Part shown: positions 8,053-15,207 of the stretch, one piece after another
Layout of the letters: every line of letters begins with the position of its first letter
Numbering within the stretch: the first letter of the stretch is position 1
Assembly: GCA_900546075.1 (NCBI GenBank)
Contig: URBH01000012.1
Location: 1 to 41,612, forward strand
DNA length: 41,612 bases
Source of the DNA: an uncultured Eubacteriales bacterium
GTDB lineage: Bacteria; Bacillota; Clostridia; Oscillospirales; Oscillospiraceae
Reading direction: 5' to 3'
The notes under the pieces: generated by a model
The model's input: only the letters and a program-made list of their open reading frames with translations
Told to the model about the DNA's origin: nothing
Databases searched by the model: none
Translations under genes and position numbers: made by a program

Positions 8053-9084
8053 ATGGCTATCAAGCATACTATGGTCAGCTATTACGGCCTGAACTATGTC
8101 GAGCACGCGGAAGCCGACTTCCGGGAAATGCTCGACCATGGCGTGGACACCGTTCTGCTTGCCATCACCGAGTTCGATATGGACTTCTGGTTCCCCAACA
8201 TCAACGCCATCGTGAAGAAGGCGCACGAAATGGGTCTGCGGGTCATCGCGGACACCTGGGGCATCGGCAAGTTTTTTGGCGGCGAGCAGGTTTCCCTGTT
8301 CCTGCAAAACAACATCCATCACCGTCAGGTCAGCGCCTACACCGGCGAAGTGCTGAACGCTGCCTGCTTCAACACCAATTCCTTCCGGGACTACTTCGAG
8401 CGCCTGTGCCTGAAGCTTGCCCGGGAGACGGAGGTGGACGGCTTCTTCTGGGATGAGCCTCACTATGCCTATCCCAAGAGCTATGCCTCCATCACCGGCG
8501 GCGCCGGCGACGACTGGGCGTGCCGCTGTCCCGAGTGTATGAAGAAGTTCGAGGATTACTATGGCTACGAGATGCCCAAGTTTATGAACGACGACGTCAA
8601 GCAGTTCCGTTGGAGAGAGGCGATGGAAACCCTGAGCCGCGTCTCCAAGTCCCTGAAGGAGTACAATCCCAAGCTGGAGATCACCTGCTGCGTCCACGCG
8701 ACCCTGAACGGCTACTACGTCACGGAGCTGCGGGGCTATGACAACTGGGATATGGTGGCAGCCTGCCCCTACTTCGACGTGTTCTCCACCACCATCATCA
8801 ACTGGAGCCTGCCGGACAGCTTCTTCCAGGAGATTACCGACCGCACCGTGGCCGTGGCAAAGAAGTACGGAAAGGAATCCGAGCGGTGGCTGATGGGCTA
8901 CAACAAGCGCCCCGAAAAATGGGAGCAGATCGACCACGTTGTGGACATGTACGAGGCAGCAGGCGTAGACCGTCTGGCCACCTGGACATACCGCGGCGGT
9001 TATGGCACGTCCGTCGCTGCCAAGGACGCGCTGGAGCTGTGGGACAACATCGGCCGCAACTATAAGCGCGTGCTGCAGAAGTAA
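8053..9084 (+). CDS. TIM-barrel glycoside-hydrolase-like protein
   Basis: A 343 aa cytoplasmic protein without a signal peptide that has the look of a GH-type TIM barrel. DGFFWDEPHY at the end of a predicted strand places Asp134 and Glu135 where barrel hydrolases carry a catalytic acid. It is followed by CRCPECMKKFEDYYG (Cys157, Cys159, Cys162), a pattern seen in several poorly characterised GH-like and beta-galactosidase-like families. A late GYNKRPEKW and TWTYRGG would line the pocket. AGGAGA precedes the ATG. As last gene of the operon it may cleave the imported glycoside after oxidation by the Gfo/Idh/MocA partner. I cannot assign a GH family number. Confidence 0.72.
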   Translation: MAIKHTMVSYYGLNYVEHAEADFREMLDHGVDTVLLAITEFDMDFWFPNINAIVKKAHEMGLRVIADTWGIGKFFGGEQVSLFLQNNIHHRQVSAYTGEVLNAACFNTNSFRDYFERLCLKLARETEVDGFFWDEPHYAYPKSYASITGGAGDDWACRCPECMKKFEDYYGYEMPKFMNDDVKQFRWREAMETLSRVSKSLKEYNPKLEITCCVHATLNGYYVTELRGYDNWDMVAACPYFDVFSTTIINWSLPDSFFQEITDRTVAVAKKYGKESERWLMGYNKRPEKWEQIDHVVDMYEAAGVDRLATWTYRGGYGTSVAAKDALELWDNIGRNYKRVLQK

Positions 9085-9138
9085 GTCTTTTTCATGTGCG
9101 CCGGAATACGTCATGTGAACCTGCGCAGTGCCTCCATG

Positions 9139-9172
9139 CAATGCCCCCTGACGGAATCGCCAGGGGGCATTG
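9139..9172 (+). terminator. Terminator-like hairpin after operon 1
   Basis: A perfect 12-bp GC-rich stem (9139-9150 with 9161-9172) with a 10-nt loop, 54 bp after the last stop of operon 1. There is no immediate T-run, but T-rich stretches follow at about 9208-9222 and 9259-9266. It probably ends or trims the operon 1 transcript. Confidence 0.6.
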
Positions 9173-9279
9173 ATTCGTCGTGACTGGATTCCCCGGGGCA
9201 TTCCGGTTTTTACGGGATTTTTTATTGCTTTCGCTTTGATTTGAGGAAAAATCCTGGATTTTTTTTATCCTTTTGCGCA

Positions 9280-9308
9280 TTGCTTTTTTCCCCGAAAAGA
9301 AGTATGAT
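9280..9308 (+). promoter_or_regulatory. Probable sigma-A promoter of the ParB-BMP gene
   Basis: TTGCTT (9280-9285), a 17-bp spacer and TATGAT (9303-9308). Transcription would start near 9315, giving a leader of about 29 nt with GGAGGA at 9332-9337 before the ATG at 9344. This makes the fusion gene a separate transcription unit. Confidence 0.65.
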
Positions 9309-9343
9309 TTTATCGATTAGATACGGTTTTTGGAGGAATCAAA

Positions 9344-11275
9344 ATGACGGTGGCAGAGGCCGAAAGCGAATATCTGAAAGCGCTCAGGCTTGGGCAGAAG
9401 GAGTGCGCGATGCTCCAGGGGAAGGGACAGAACCCCTTTCCGCTGGTGCTGGATCAAATATTGGGCGGCGGCGTTTCCGAGGGGGCGCAGGATATCGGCA
9501 CCCTGGAAATCCCCATTGAACGAATTGTCGGCGTGAAGAGCGCCGGAAGAATTTCCGCATTTTCGGCGGGCTTTTTCCCGCTGCTGGATTGCGAGTCGGA
9601 ATTTGCGATGAAGTGGATGGCGCTGTGTCAGGCGCACCAGGGGGACGAGGGCATCCGCGACCCTATTATTTGCTATGAATATCTGGGAAATTTCTACGTT
9701 CAGGAAGGAAATAAGCGCCTGAGCGTGCTGAAATATTACGGGGCGGCCAGAATTCCCGGCGTCGTCTACCGGATCGTTCCGCCCCTGAGCCAGGGCGTGG
9801 AAATCCGCGCCTATTACGAATTCCTGGAATTTTTCAAATACGCAAAGCTGTATGATGTTCGCTACACCCATCCGGGGTACTATATGCAGCTGCTGGCGCT
9901 TACCAATCTGCCGAAGGATCGGCCGTGGACGGAGGACGAGCGCCGCCGTTTCCGGGCGTATTTCCAGTATTTCCGGGATGCGTTTGACGCTCTGGGCGGC
10001 CGGGGGCTGCACATCCAGCCGGAGGAAGCGCTGCTGCTGTGGCTGCAAGTGCATCCCTTCTCCGACCTGGGAGCGCTGTCCGGCAGCCAGCTGAAAAAAT
10101 CCCTCAGCGAATTGTGGGAGAACGTGGTGGCAATGGATTTGCCGGACTTGGTCGTGCGGACGGAAGCGGCGGAGACCGCCCCGAAGCAGTCGCTGTTTGG
10201 CCGACTGCGGCGGCCGGGTCACGTCAACGTCGCCTTTGTTCATCAGCGTACCGTGGAGACCAGCCCGTGGACATGCGCTCACGACGTGGGAAGAAGGCAC
10301 CTGGAGGACGCACTGGGGAACGCGGTCACGGTGCGCAGCTATTTTGGCGCGGACACGGCCGTCCAGGCGGAGGCGCTTCTGGAACAGGCCGTCGCCGACG
10401 GCGCGGAGGTGATTTTCACCACAACACCCCAGCTGGTCGCGCCCAGCCTGAAGGTTTCCATTCGCTATCCCAAGGTGCGGTTCCTGAACTGCTCCATCCA
10501 CATGCCCTATTCCACGGTTCGTACCTACTACAGCCGGATCTACGAGGGGAAATTCATCACCGGCGCCATCGCCGGTGCCATCGCGGACAACAATAGAATC
10601 GGCTACGTGGGTTCCTATCCGATTTTTGGCGTTCCTGCCTCTATCAATGCCTTTGCCCTCGGCGCACAGCTCACCAATCCCAGAGCGCAGATCGAGCTGA
10701 AATGGTCATGTCTGCCGGGCAACCCGACCCAGGAGTTCATCCGGGACGGGATCCGCGTGATCTCCAACCGGGATACACCGGCGGAGGACAAGCTGCACAC
10801 GGAATACGGCACTTATTATGTGGGCGATAACGGCGAATTTGTTCCTCTGGGTTCGCCCTGCTGGGTCTGGGGAAAGTTCTATGAGAATGTGATCCGGTCG
10901 ATTTTGTCCGGTACCTGGGACGACAGCCACGGCCAGGCCGTGAACGACTGGTGGGGGCTGAGCAGCGGCGTGATCGACGTGAAGCTGGCGGACGATTTGC
11001 CGGAGGGCGTGAAAAATCTGGCGCTTTATCTGCGAAACGGCATCAAAAGCGGCGTGATCGACCCCTTCCGCAGAAAGATCGTCGCCCAGGGCGGCGTAGT
11101 CAAGAACGACGGCTTGCGGACACTTGGGGCGGAGGCGCTGCTCCACATGGACTGGCTGCGCGAGAATGTCCATGGCACGATTCCCGCCTACGACGAGCTG
11201 CTCCCGATCTCCAGGCCGACAGTGCGGCTTCTGGGCATTTACCGGGACACCATTCCGGTGGATGATGTTATGTAA
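9344..11275 (+). CDS. ParB-like domain fused to BMP/PnrA-type binding domain, cytoplasmic
   Basis: A 643 aa protein with two parts. Residues 1 to about 240 resemble the ParB/sulfiredoxin-like fold: IPIERIVG near residue 60 and the hallmark YVQEGNKRLSVLKYYG with Gly122-Asn-Lys-Arg125. From about residue 293 (HVNVAFVHQ) onward it resembles BMP/PnrA nucleoside-type binding proteins (IRYPKVRFLNCS, GKFITGAIAGAIADNNRIGYVG). There is no signal peptide or lipobox, so the binding domain should sit in the cytoplasm, unlike normal BMP proteins. That suggests an intracellular ligand sensor or regulator. It has its own promoter and terminator and no transporter next to it. The domain reading is confident; the function is open. 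Confidence 0.82.
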   Translation: MTVAEAESEYLKALRLGQKECAMLQGKGQNPFPLVLDQILGGGVSEGAQDIGTLEIPIERIVGVKSAGRISAFSAGFFPLLDCESEFAMKWMALCQAHQGDEGIRDPIICYEYLGNFYVQEGNKRLSVLKYYGAARIPGVVYRIVPPLSQGVEIRAYYEFLEFFKYAKLYDVRYTHPGYYMQLLALTNLPKDRPWTEDERRRFRAYFQYFRDAFDALGGRGLHIQPEEALLLWLQVHPFSDLGALSGSQLKKSLSELWENVVAMDLPDLVVRTEAAETAPKQSLFGRLRRPGHVNVAFVHQRTVETSPWTCAHDVGRRHLEDALGNAVTVRSYFGADTAVQAEALLEQAVADGAEVIFTTTPQLVAPSLKVSIRYPKVRFLNCSIHMPYSTVRTYYSRIYEGKFITGAIAGAIADNNRIGYVGSYPIFGVPASINAFALGAQLTNPRAQIELKWSCLPGNPTQEFIRDGIRVISNRDTPAEDKLHTEYGTYYVGDNGEFVPLGSPCWVWGKFYENVIRSILSGTWDDSHGQAVNDWWGLSSGVIDVKLADDLPEGVKNLALYLRNGIKSGVIDPFRRKIVAQGGVVKNDGLRTLGAEALLHMDWLRENVHGTIPAYDELLPISRPTVRLLGIYRDTIPVDDVM

Positions 11276-11290
11276 ATCAAAGATTTCTAG

Positions 11291-11329
11291 AAAGGACGTA
11301 TTGCAATGCACTTGCAATACGTCCTTTTT
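11291..11329 (+). terminator. Strong intrinsic terminator of the ParB-BMP gene
   Basis: A perfect 16-bp stem (11291-11306 with 11312-11327) with a 5-nt loop and a run of five T (11325-11329), 15 bp after the stop codon. Confidence 0.9.
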
Positions 11330-11345
11330 GCAATTCGGCTCATAC

Positions 11346-11503
11346 TGAACTCCAATTAAAATCTTTAGAAAAGATTTTAATTGCCCGAAGGGCAAGGAGT
11401 TCATATGGGACTTGTTTTGTGATTTCTTTCCTTACAAATCACAAAACAGGCAGCGCCGTCAGGCGATGCCTTCCTGATTAAAATCAAAGATTTTAATCAG
11501 GAA
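11346..11503. repeat. Block of nested and tandem perfect hairpins between convergent genes
   Basis: An outer stem (11346-11353 with 11396-11403) encloses two adjoining hairpins: a 13-bp stem 11354-11366/11370-11382 with loop AGA, and a 4-bp stem 11383-11386/11390-11393 with loop GAA. These together form a three-way junction. Then follow a 13-bp stem 11413-11425/11436-11448, a GC hairpin with one mismatch at 11449-11470, and a perfect 15-bp stem 11471-11485/11489-11503 with loop AAA. Nearly every base is paired. The block lies between the ParB-BMP terminator and the end of iclR1, so it may stabilise or end the iclR1 mRNA. The core AAATCAAAGATTT also occurs at 11274-11286. Confidence 0.75.
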
Positions 11504-11509
11504 ATGGTA

Positions 11510-12295
11510 TCAGTGCTTCCAGGTGGCGTACAGGCGGCTGGTGATCCTTTCGGAGGCCTCCCGGAGGGGTTCCAGATAGGGCAGAAGCGTGCTGGTATCC
11601 TCGACGCCGATGAAGCCGCTGAAGGACAGCGTGGCAATGATCGTACCGCTATAATTGCGGATAGGCACGGCAATGCAGGTGCCATTCATGACGGATTCGC
11701 TGTGGTCGAAGGCGTAGCCGTTGCGCTCGGCCTCCCGGATGGCCTGACGGAAAACCGCCGGGTCGGTGATGGTGTAGGGGGTGAGGGGAACCATTTCGCA
11801 GGAGTTGATGATCTGCTCCATCAGGCTGACGGGAAGCTCGGACAGAAGAATTTTGCCGCCGGCGCAGGCGTAGAAGGGGAGGGTCGTCCGAAGTGGCGGG
11901 GTATAGTCCATCAGCTTGTTGGTACGGGATTGCTGTAAAATCGTGCAGTAAGCGCCGTCCCGCACCAGAAGGTTCATGGCCTGGTTGTACTTGGCGGTGT
12001 ATTCCTTCATGACGTACAGCGCCACCTCCCGCAGGGCAAGGTAGAGGTTGTCCTTCTCGGTCACGAAACTGATTTTGCCGCCTACAATATAGCGGTCGTC
12101 ATTGGTCTGAAATGCCCAGCCTGCCATTTCCAGCGTTTTCAGAATGCGGCAGGTGGTGGAGGCGGTGAGCTGGCACTGTTTGGCAATTTCATTAACGCCC
12201 AGGCTTCCCTTGGTCACTCTCAGCAGATCGAGAACATTGAGGGCGTTGTCTACCATTTTGATGGTTTCGCTGGGCTGCTCGGCTTGTGTTCGCAA
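11510..12295 (-). CDS. IclR-family transcriptional regulator 1
   Basis: A 261 aa regulator with an N-terminal winged helix-turn-helix (GVNEIAKQCQLTASTTCRILKTLE) and a C-terminal IclR effector domain (YACAGGKILLSELP, GYAFDHSESVMNGTCIAVPI). No ATG is well placed. I choose the TTG at 12295, which follows GAAAGGAC on the minus strand and gives exactly the length of the clear paralogue at 23737-24522. Its own promoter is at 12398-12426. It is divergent from the aldolase 1 operon, and GGAAT-N4-ATTCC repeats lie in the shared region, so it most likely represses that operon in the absence of a sugar-acid-like ligand. The ligand is unknown. Confidence 0.9.
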   Translation of the reverse strand: MRTQAEQPSETIKMVDNALNVLDLLRVTKGSLGVNEIAKQCQLTASTTCRILKTLEMAGWAFQTNDDRYIVGGKISFVTEKDNLYLALREVALYVMKEYTAKYNQAMNLLVRDGAYCTILQQSRTNKLMDYTPPLRTTLPFYACAGGKILLSELPVSLMEQIINSCEMVPLTPYTITDPAVFRQAIREAERNGYAFDHSESVMNGTCIAVPIRNYSGTIIATLSFSGFIGVEDTSTLLPYLEPLREASERITSRLYATWKH

Positions 12296-12397
12296 TGTCG
12301 TTCTGTCCTTTCGTAGGATTGCGGCGAGGGGCAATGTCGGCAGGAATGGGTATTTCCTGACTGAGGGGGCGATTGCACCGCCTTTTCCGCTGCAATC

Positions 12398-12426
12398 ATC
12401 ATACATAATCCGGGAACATTTGTCAA
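12398..12426 (-). promoter_or_regulatory. Promoter of iclR1
   Basis: Read on the minus strand: TTGACA (12421-12426), a 17-bp spacer, TATGAT (12398-12403). The start would be near 12391, giving a leader of about 95 nt to the TTG at 12295. Confidence 0.7.
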
Positions 12427-12481
12427 TCTTTACCTTGAAATGTTGGGGAAAGAATGTACTTTTTAAGAATTTATTGAATTG

Positions 12482-12495
12482 GGAATGTTCATTCC
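12482..12495. promoter_or_regulatory. Probable IclR operator, upstream site (GGAAT-GTTC-ATTCC)
   Basis: A perfect 5-bp inverted repeat with a 4-bp spacer, matching the three sites at 12624, 24871 and 31749. It lies between the divergent promoters, about 90 bp upstream of the iclR1 start site and about 142 bp centre to centre from the aldolase 1 operator. It could support looping or autoregulation. Confidence 0.65.
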
Positions 12496-12588
12496 GGGAA
12501 ACTGAAGGCAAGAAGCGGTTAAATTAGCCAAAATTGGATTGCCTACATTGTATAGTTGTACAAAAAGCTCAATTAATGAAAAAATAGC

Positions 12589-12617
12589 TTGCAATTTTTG
12601 TTTGATTGCGTTAGTAT
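12589..12617 (+). promoter_or_regulatory. Promoter of the aldolase 1 / importer 2 operon
   Basis: TTGCAA (12589-12594), a 17-bp spacer, TAGTAT (12612-12617). The predicted start near 12624 falls inside the operator at 12624-12637, the geometry expected for repression. The rest of the 12296-12678 gap holds the iclR1 promoter and the second operator, and no gene that I can see. Confidence 0.6.
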
Positions 12618-12623
12618 ACGAGT

Positions 12624-12637
12624 GGAATAACTATTCC
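12624..12637. promoter_or_regulatory. Probable IclR operator at aldolase 1 (GGAAT-AACT-ATTCC)
   Basis: A perfect inverted repeat; with flanking bases it extends to TGGAAT-N4-ATTCCA. It begins 6 bp after the -10 element. The aldolase 2 promoter has the same spacing. Confidence 0.75.
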
Positions 12638-12678
12638 AGAAAATAATGAAACTGAAAACAACAAAGGAGTACGTAAAA

Positions 12679-13593
12679 ATGGCTAGACAGAAGCTTACCG
12701 GTATTTATATTCCCGTAGTGACCCCGTTCAACGAGGACGAGTCCATCAACTTTGCCGCGATCGACGAGGTTGCCAAGTTCCTGGCGGAAAACGGCGTTGA
12801 CGGCATCATCCCCTCCGGCTCCACCGGCGAAATGATCGCCATGACCAAGGAAGAGCAGATGGCGGTCAATAAGGCCTACATCCAGGCCGGCCACAAGTAT
12901 GGCATCAAGGTCGTCGCCTCCACCGGCGCTTACCGCACCGGCGACGTCATCGAGATGAGCAAGGCCGCCGAGGCTGACGGCGCCGACGGCGTCATGGTCG
13001 TCACTCCCTGGTACATGGGACCCAACAAGGAAGAGCTGTACCACCACTACAAGGCCATCCACGATTCCATCGACATCTCCCTGATGATGTACCACAACCC
13101 CTACTACTCCACCGTGCTGTTGGACGACCGGTTCATCGCCAAGATGTACAACGAAGGCTGCATCGACGCCATCAAGGAGCGCCAGGCCGACGTGTTCCGT
13201 CAGCAGAATCTGCGCCGCCTGACCGATGACAACTTCGCCATCTTCTACGGCTACGACGTCTGCCCCGTGGAAACCCAGTCCACCTGGTCCGACGGCTGGG
13301 TTGTTGGCACCGGCAACCTGTTCCCGAAGGAAAACAGCACCATCTACAAGCTGGCCAAGGCCGGCAAACTGAAGGAAGCCATGAAGGCGCAGGAAGAGCT
13401 GATGTGGCCGTACCTGCCTCTGTTCACCGAGCCCGACTCCAACGGCGACGTGCTGTGGCTGCAGATGATCAAGATCGGTCTGAAGATGCGGGGCGTGAAC
13501 GCCGGCTACTGCCGCAAGCCCGTCATCAACGGTCTGCCTCAGGAGGACATGGATCGCCTGACCGCAGCTCTGAAGCATTACAACTACATTTAA
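12679..13593 (+). CDS. DapA-family (DHDPS/NAL) aldolase, copy 1
   Basis: Class I pyruvate-type aldolase of the dihydrodipicolinate synthase/N-acetylneuraminate lyase family, 304 aa, TIM barrel. Visible motifs are the pyruvate-binding SGSTGE, MMYHNPYYS with the conserved Tyr of the Y-N-x-P type loop, and DAIKE with the probable Schiff-base Lys. The context (importers, IclR, no lysine-biosynthesis genes) argues for cleaving a 2-keto-3-deoxy sugar acid to pyruvate and an aldehyde. AAAGGAGT precedes the ATG at 12679; an in-frame ATG at 12646 is unlikely because copy 2 does not share that extension. From 12677 to 13597 the DNA appears identical to 24914-25834. Confidence 0.9.
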   Translation: MARQKLTGIYIPVVTPFNEDESINFAAIDEVAKFLAENGVDGIIPSGSTGEMIAMTKEEQMAVNKAYIQAGHKYGIKVVASTGAYRTGDVIEMSKAAEADGADGVMVVTPWYMGPNKEELYHHYKAIHDSIDISLMMYHNPYYSTVLLDDRFIAKMYNEGCIDAIKERQADVFRQQNLRRLTDDNFAIFYGYDVCPVETQSTWSDGWVVGTGNLFPKENSTIYKLAKAGKLKEAMKAQEELMWPYLPLFTEPDSNGDVLWLQMIKIGLKMRGVNAGYCRKPVINGLPQEDMDRLTAALKHYNYI

Positions 13594-13620
13594 GGAAACC
13601 AATCAAGTGCCTTTCATCCA

Positions 13621-13656
13621 TGCTCTGCCCCCGTACCCCTTTCCGGGGGCAGAGCA
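13621..13656 (+). other. GC-rich hairpin between aldolase 1 and binding protein 2
   Basis: A perfect 13-bp stem (13621-13633 with 13644-13656) with a 10-nt loop and no T-run after it. It is probably a processing or stabilising element that separates expression of the aldolase from the importer. A hairpin in the same place follows aldolase 2. Confidence 0.65.
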
Positions 13657-13740
13657 CGACCCCCAGCAATGCATGGAATTGCGGCCTGGGCCGTGAAAAT
13701 AAAAACCGGAACCATAAAATAAGACTGGAGGAACGAAAAA

Positions 13741-15096
13741 ATGAAAAAAGCGATTAGTTTGCTTCTGGCGTTGGTCATGCTGTGTTCTCTGCTGGTAGCC
13801 TGCGGAAACGGCAAGACGACAGAGCAGCCTGCTGCATCCGCCGCAGGTGAAACCAAGGCGGAGGAAAAGCCGGCGGGTGACGCCGCTGCCCAAAAGACGA
13901 CTATTACCGTCCTGCGTCCGGGCGATCAGGATAAGGTCGCCTCCTTCATGGAGCCTGCCGTTGAGGCCTTCGAGAAGGAAAATCCCGACATCCACGTTGA
14001 GATCATGTACGAATCCTGGCCCGGCTGGATCCAGACCTACCCGACTTATTTTGAAGCCGACACGCAGCCTGACGTCATCTTCTGGTGGGACAATAAGCTG
14101 CATGATTCCTCTGCCAATTCCCACCTGGTAAACCTGGCGCCCTATCTGAGCGACGAGCTGACCAAGAAGATTCCCGAGGGCGTGTGGAATCTGGTCGATC
14201 CCGGCGATATGGACGGATTGTACTACATCCCCAGCTCGGTGGATACGTTCGTTCTGTACTACAACAAGGACGTCTTCAAGGAAGCCGGACTTGACCCTGA
14301 CGCACCTCCCACCAACTGGGACGAGCTGCTGAACGCGGCTAAGACCATCAAGGAAAAGACCGGTAAGCCCGGCATCGGCGTTCCCGCCATCAACGGCGCG
14401 GAAGTTCTGGAAGAGTTTGTCGGCTGCTTCCTGAACCAGGCCACCGACGCTCCCATTCTGGACAGCAACAGCATGCCTCTGTTTAACACCCCCGAGGGTC
14501 TGGAAGCGCTTAAATTCCTGGAGCAGCTGTGGCCCTACGTGCAGGAATCTCCCACCGAATACGGCCGCGGCGAGCTGCGTCCTCTGATGCGTGACGGTCA
14601 GGTCGGTATGTTGATCGAAGGCCCCTGGGCCGTGAGCACCATGATCGCCGGTTACGGGGAGGACTTCACCAAGGACGGCCCCGTAGGCATCGCGGAGCTG
14701 CCGGTCGGCCCCAACGGCAAGAAGATCACCTGGGCTGGCACCAACGGCTGGATCGCCACCAGAGAGTCCACCGCCGAGGCCTCCGCCAAGTTCATTGAGT
14801 ACCTGATGAGCGACGAGGTTCTGAAGCAGCACCATCTGGTCTACGGCTCCGGTCCTCTGTACGCTTCCGAACTGGAGGATCCCGCATTCCAGCATGACTA
14901 CTGGGATGTCTTCTACCGTGAGACTCAGGAATTCTCCCTGTTCGGTATGATCGGCAGAAACAGCGCCACTCCCGCCGCCTACTATACGGCGCTTGAGGAA
15001 GTCTGGCAGCAGTTCCTGCTGGGTCAGCTGGACGCCCAGGGCGCGATGGACGCCGCTGTCGCCGCTGTGGAGGGCGTTACCGCCAGAAACAGCTGA
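13741..15096 (+). CDS. Extracellular sugar-binding lipoprotein, importer 2
   Basis: SBP_bac_1-type solute-binding protein, 451 aa, anchored by a lipobox (LVAC, Cys21) after a MKK-hydrophobic signal. An Ala/Glu/Lys-rich linker precedes the binding domain, which starts with TITVLRPGDQDK. Typical features are WWDNKL, YYIPSSVDTFVLYYNKD and GQVGMLIEGPWA. GGAGG lies upstream of the ATG. The gene follows the aldolase, separated by a hairpin, and precedes its two permeases after another hairpin at 15148-15175. The ligand is unknown, but co-expression with a keto-acid aldolase and a LarA homologue suggests a sugar acid or its glycoside. Confidence 0.93.
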   Translation: MKKAISLLLALVMLCSLLVACGNGKTTEQPAASAAGETKAEEKPAGDAAAQKTTITVLRPGDQDKVASFMEPAVEAFEKENPDIHVEIMYESWPGWIQTYPTYFEADTQPDVIFWWDNKLHDSSANSHLVNLAPYLSDELTKKIPEGVWNLVDPGDMDGLYYIPSSVDTFVLYYNKDVFKEAGLDPDAPPTNWDELLNAAKTIKEKTGKPGIGVPAINGAEVLEEFVGCFLNQATDAPILDSNSMPLFNTPEGLEALKFLEQLWPYVQESPTEYGRGELRPLMRDGQVGMLIEGPWAVSTMIAGYGEDFTKDGPVGIAELPVGPNGKKITWAGTNGWIATRESTAEASAKFIEYLMSDEVLKQHHLVYGSGPLYASELEDPAFQHDYWDVFYRETQEFSLFGMIGRNSATPAAYYTALEEVWQQFLLGQLDAQGAMDAAVAAVEGVTARNS

Positions 15097-15147
15097 GATC
15101 GCAAGCCAATAGAATATCCAGCTTTCCCCTGACTTGAAACCGGTTTG

Positions 15148-15175
15148 TCCGGGCTGGTTGAAAAGCCAGCCCGGA
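15148..15175 (+). other. Hairpin between binding protein 2 and its permeases
   Basis: A perfect 10-bp GC-rich stem (15148-15157 with 15166-15175) with an 8-nt loop, followed by TTTCCC. It is a candidate leaky terminator or 3' stabiliser that keeps binding-protein mRNA above permease mRNA. It lies wholly in the leader if the downstream gene starts at TTG 15208. Confidence 0.65.
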
Positions 15176-15207
15176 TTTCCCAATCTCCCAAATTGGAGGT
15201 ATCTATT

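Noticed and set aside
9247..9266. AAAAATCC-T-GGATTTTT with a following T-run, as a second terminator of operon 1
   Set aside because: A one-base centre leaves no usable loop, so a real stem would be short and AT-rich. The 12-bp hairpin at 9139-9172 is the better candidate.
12646..12678. Upstream in-frame start for aldolase 1
   Set aside because: AAAGGAGT sits just before the ATG at 12679, and the identical copy 2 has a different upstream sequence, so the extension is not part of the protein.
12679..13593. Calling the aldolases dihydrodipicolinate synthase of lysine synthesis
   Set aside because: The family motifs fit, but both copies sit in IclR-controlled importer operons without any lysine or diaminopimelate gene.
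15145..15207. Longer N-terminus for the importer 2 permease
   Set aside because: That ATG has no ribosome site and the extra residues are encoded through a 10-bp hairpin. TTG 15208 has GGAGG at proper distance.
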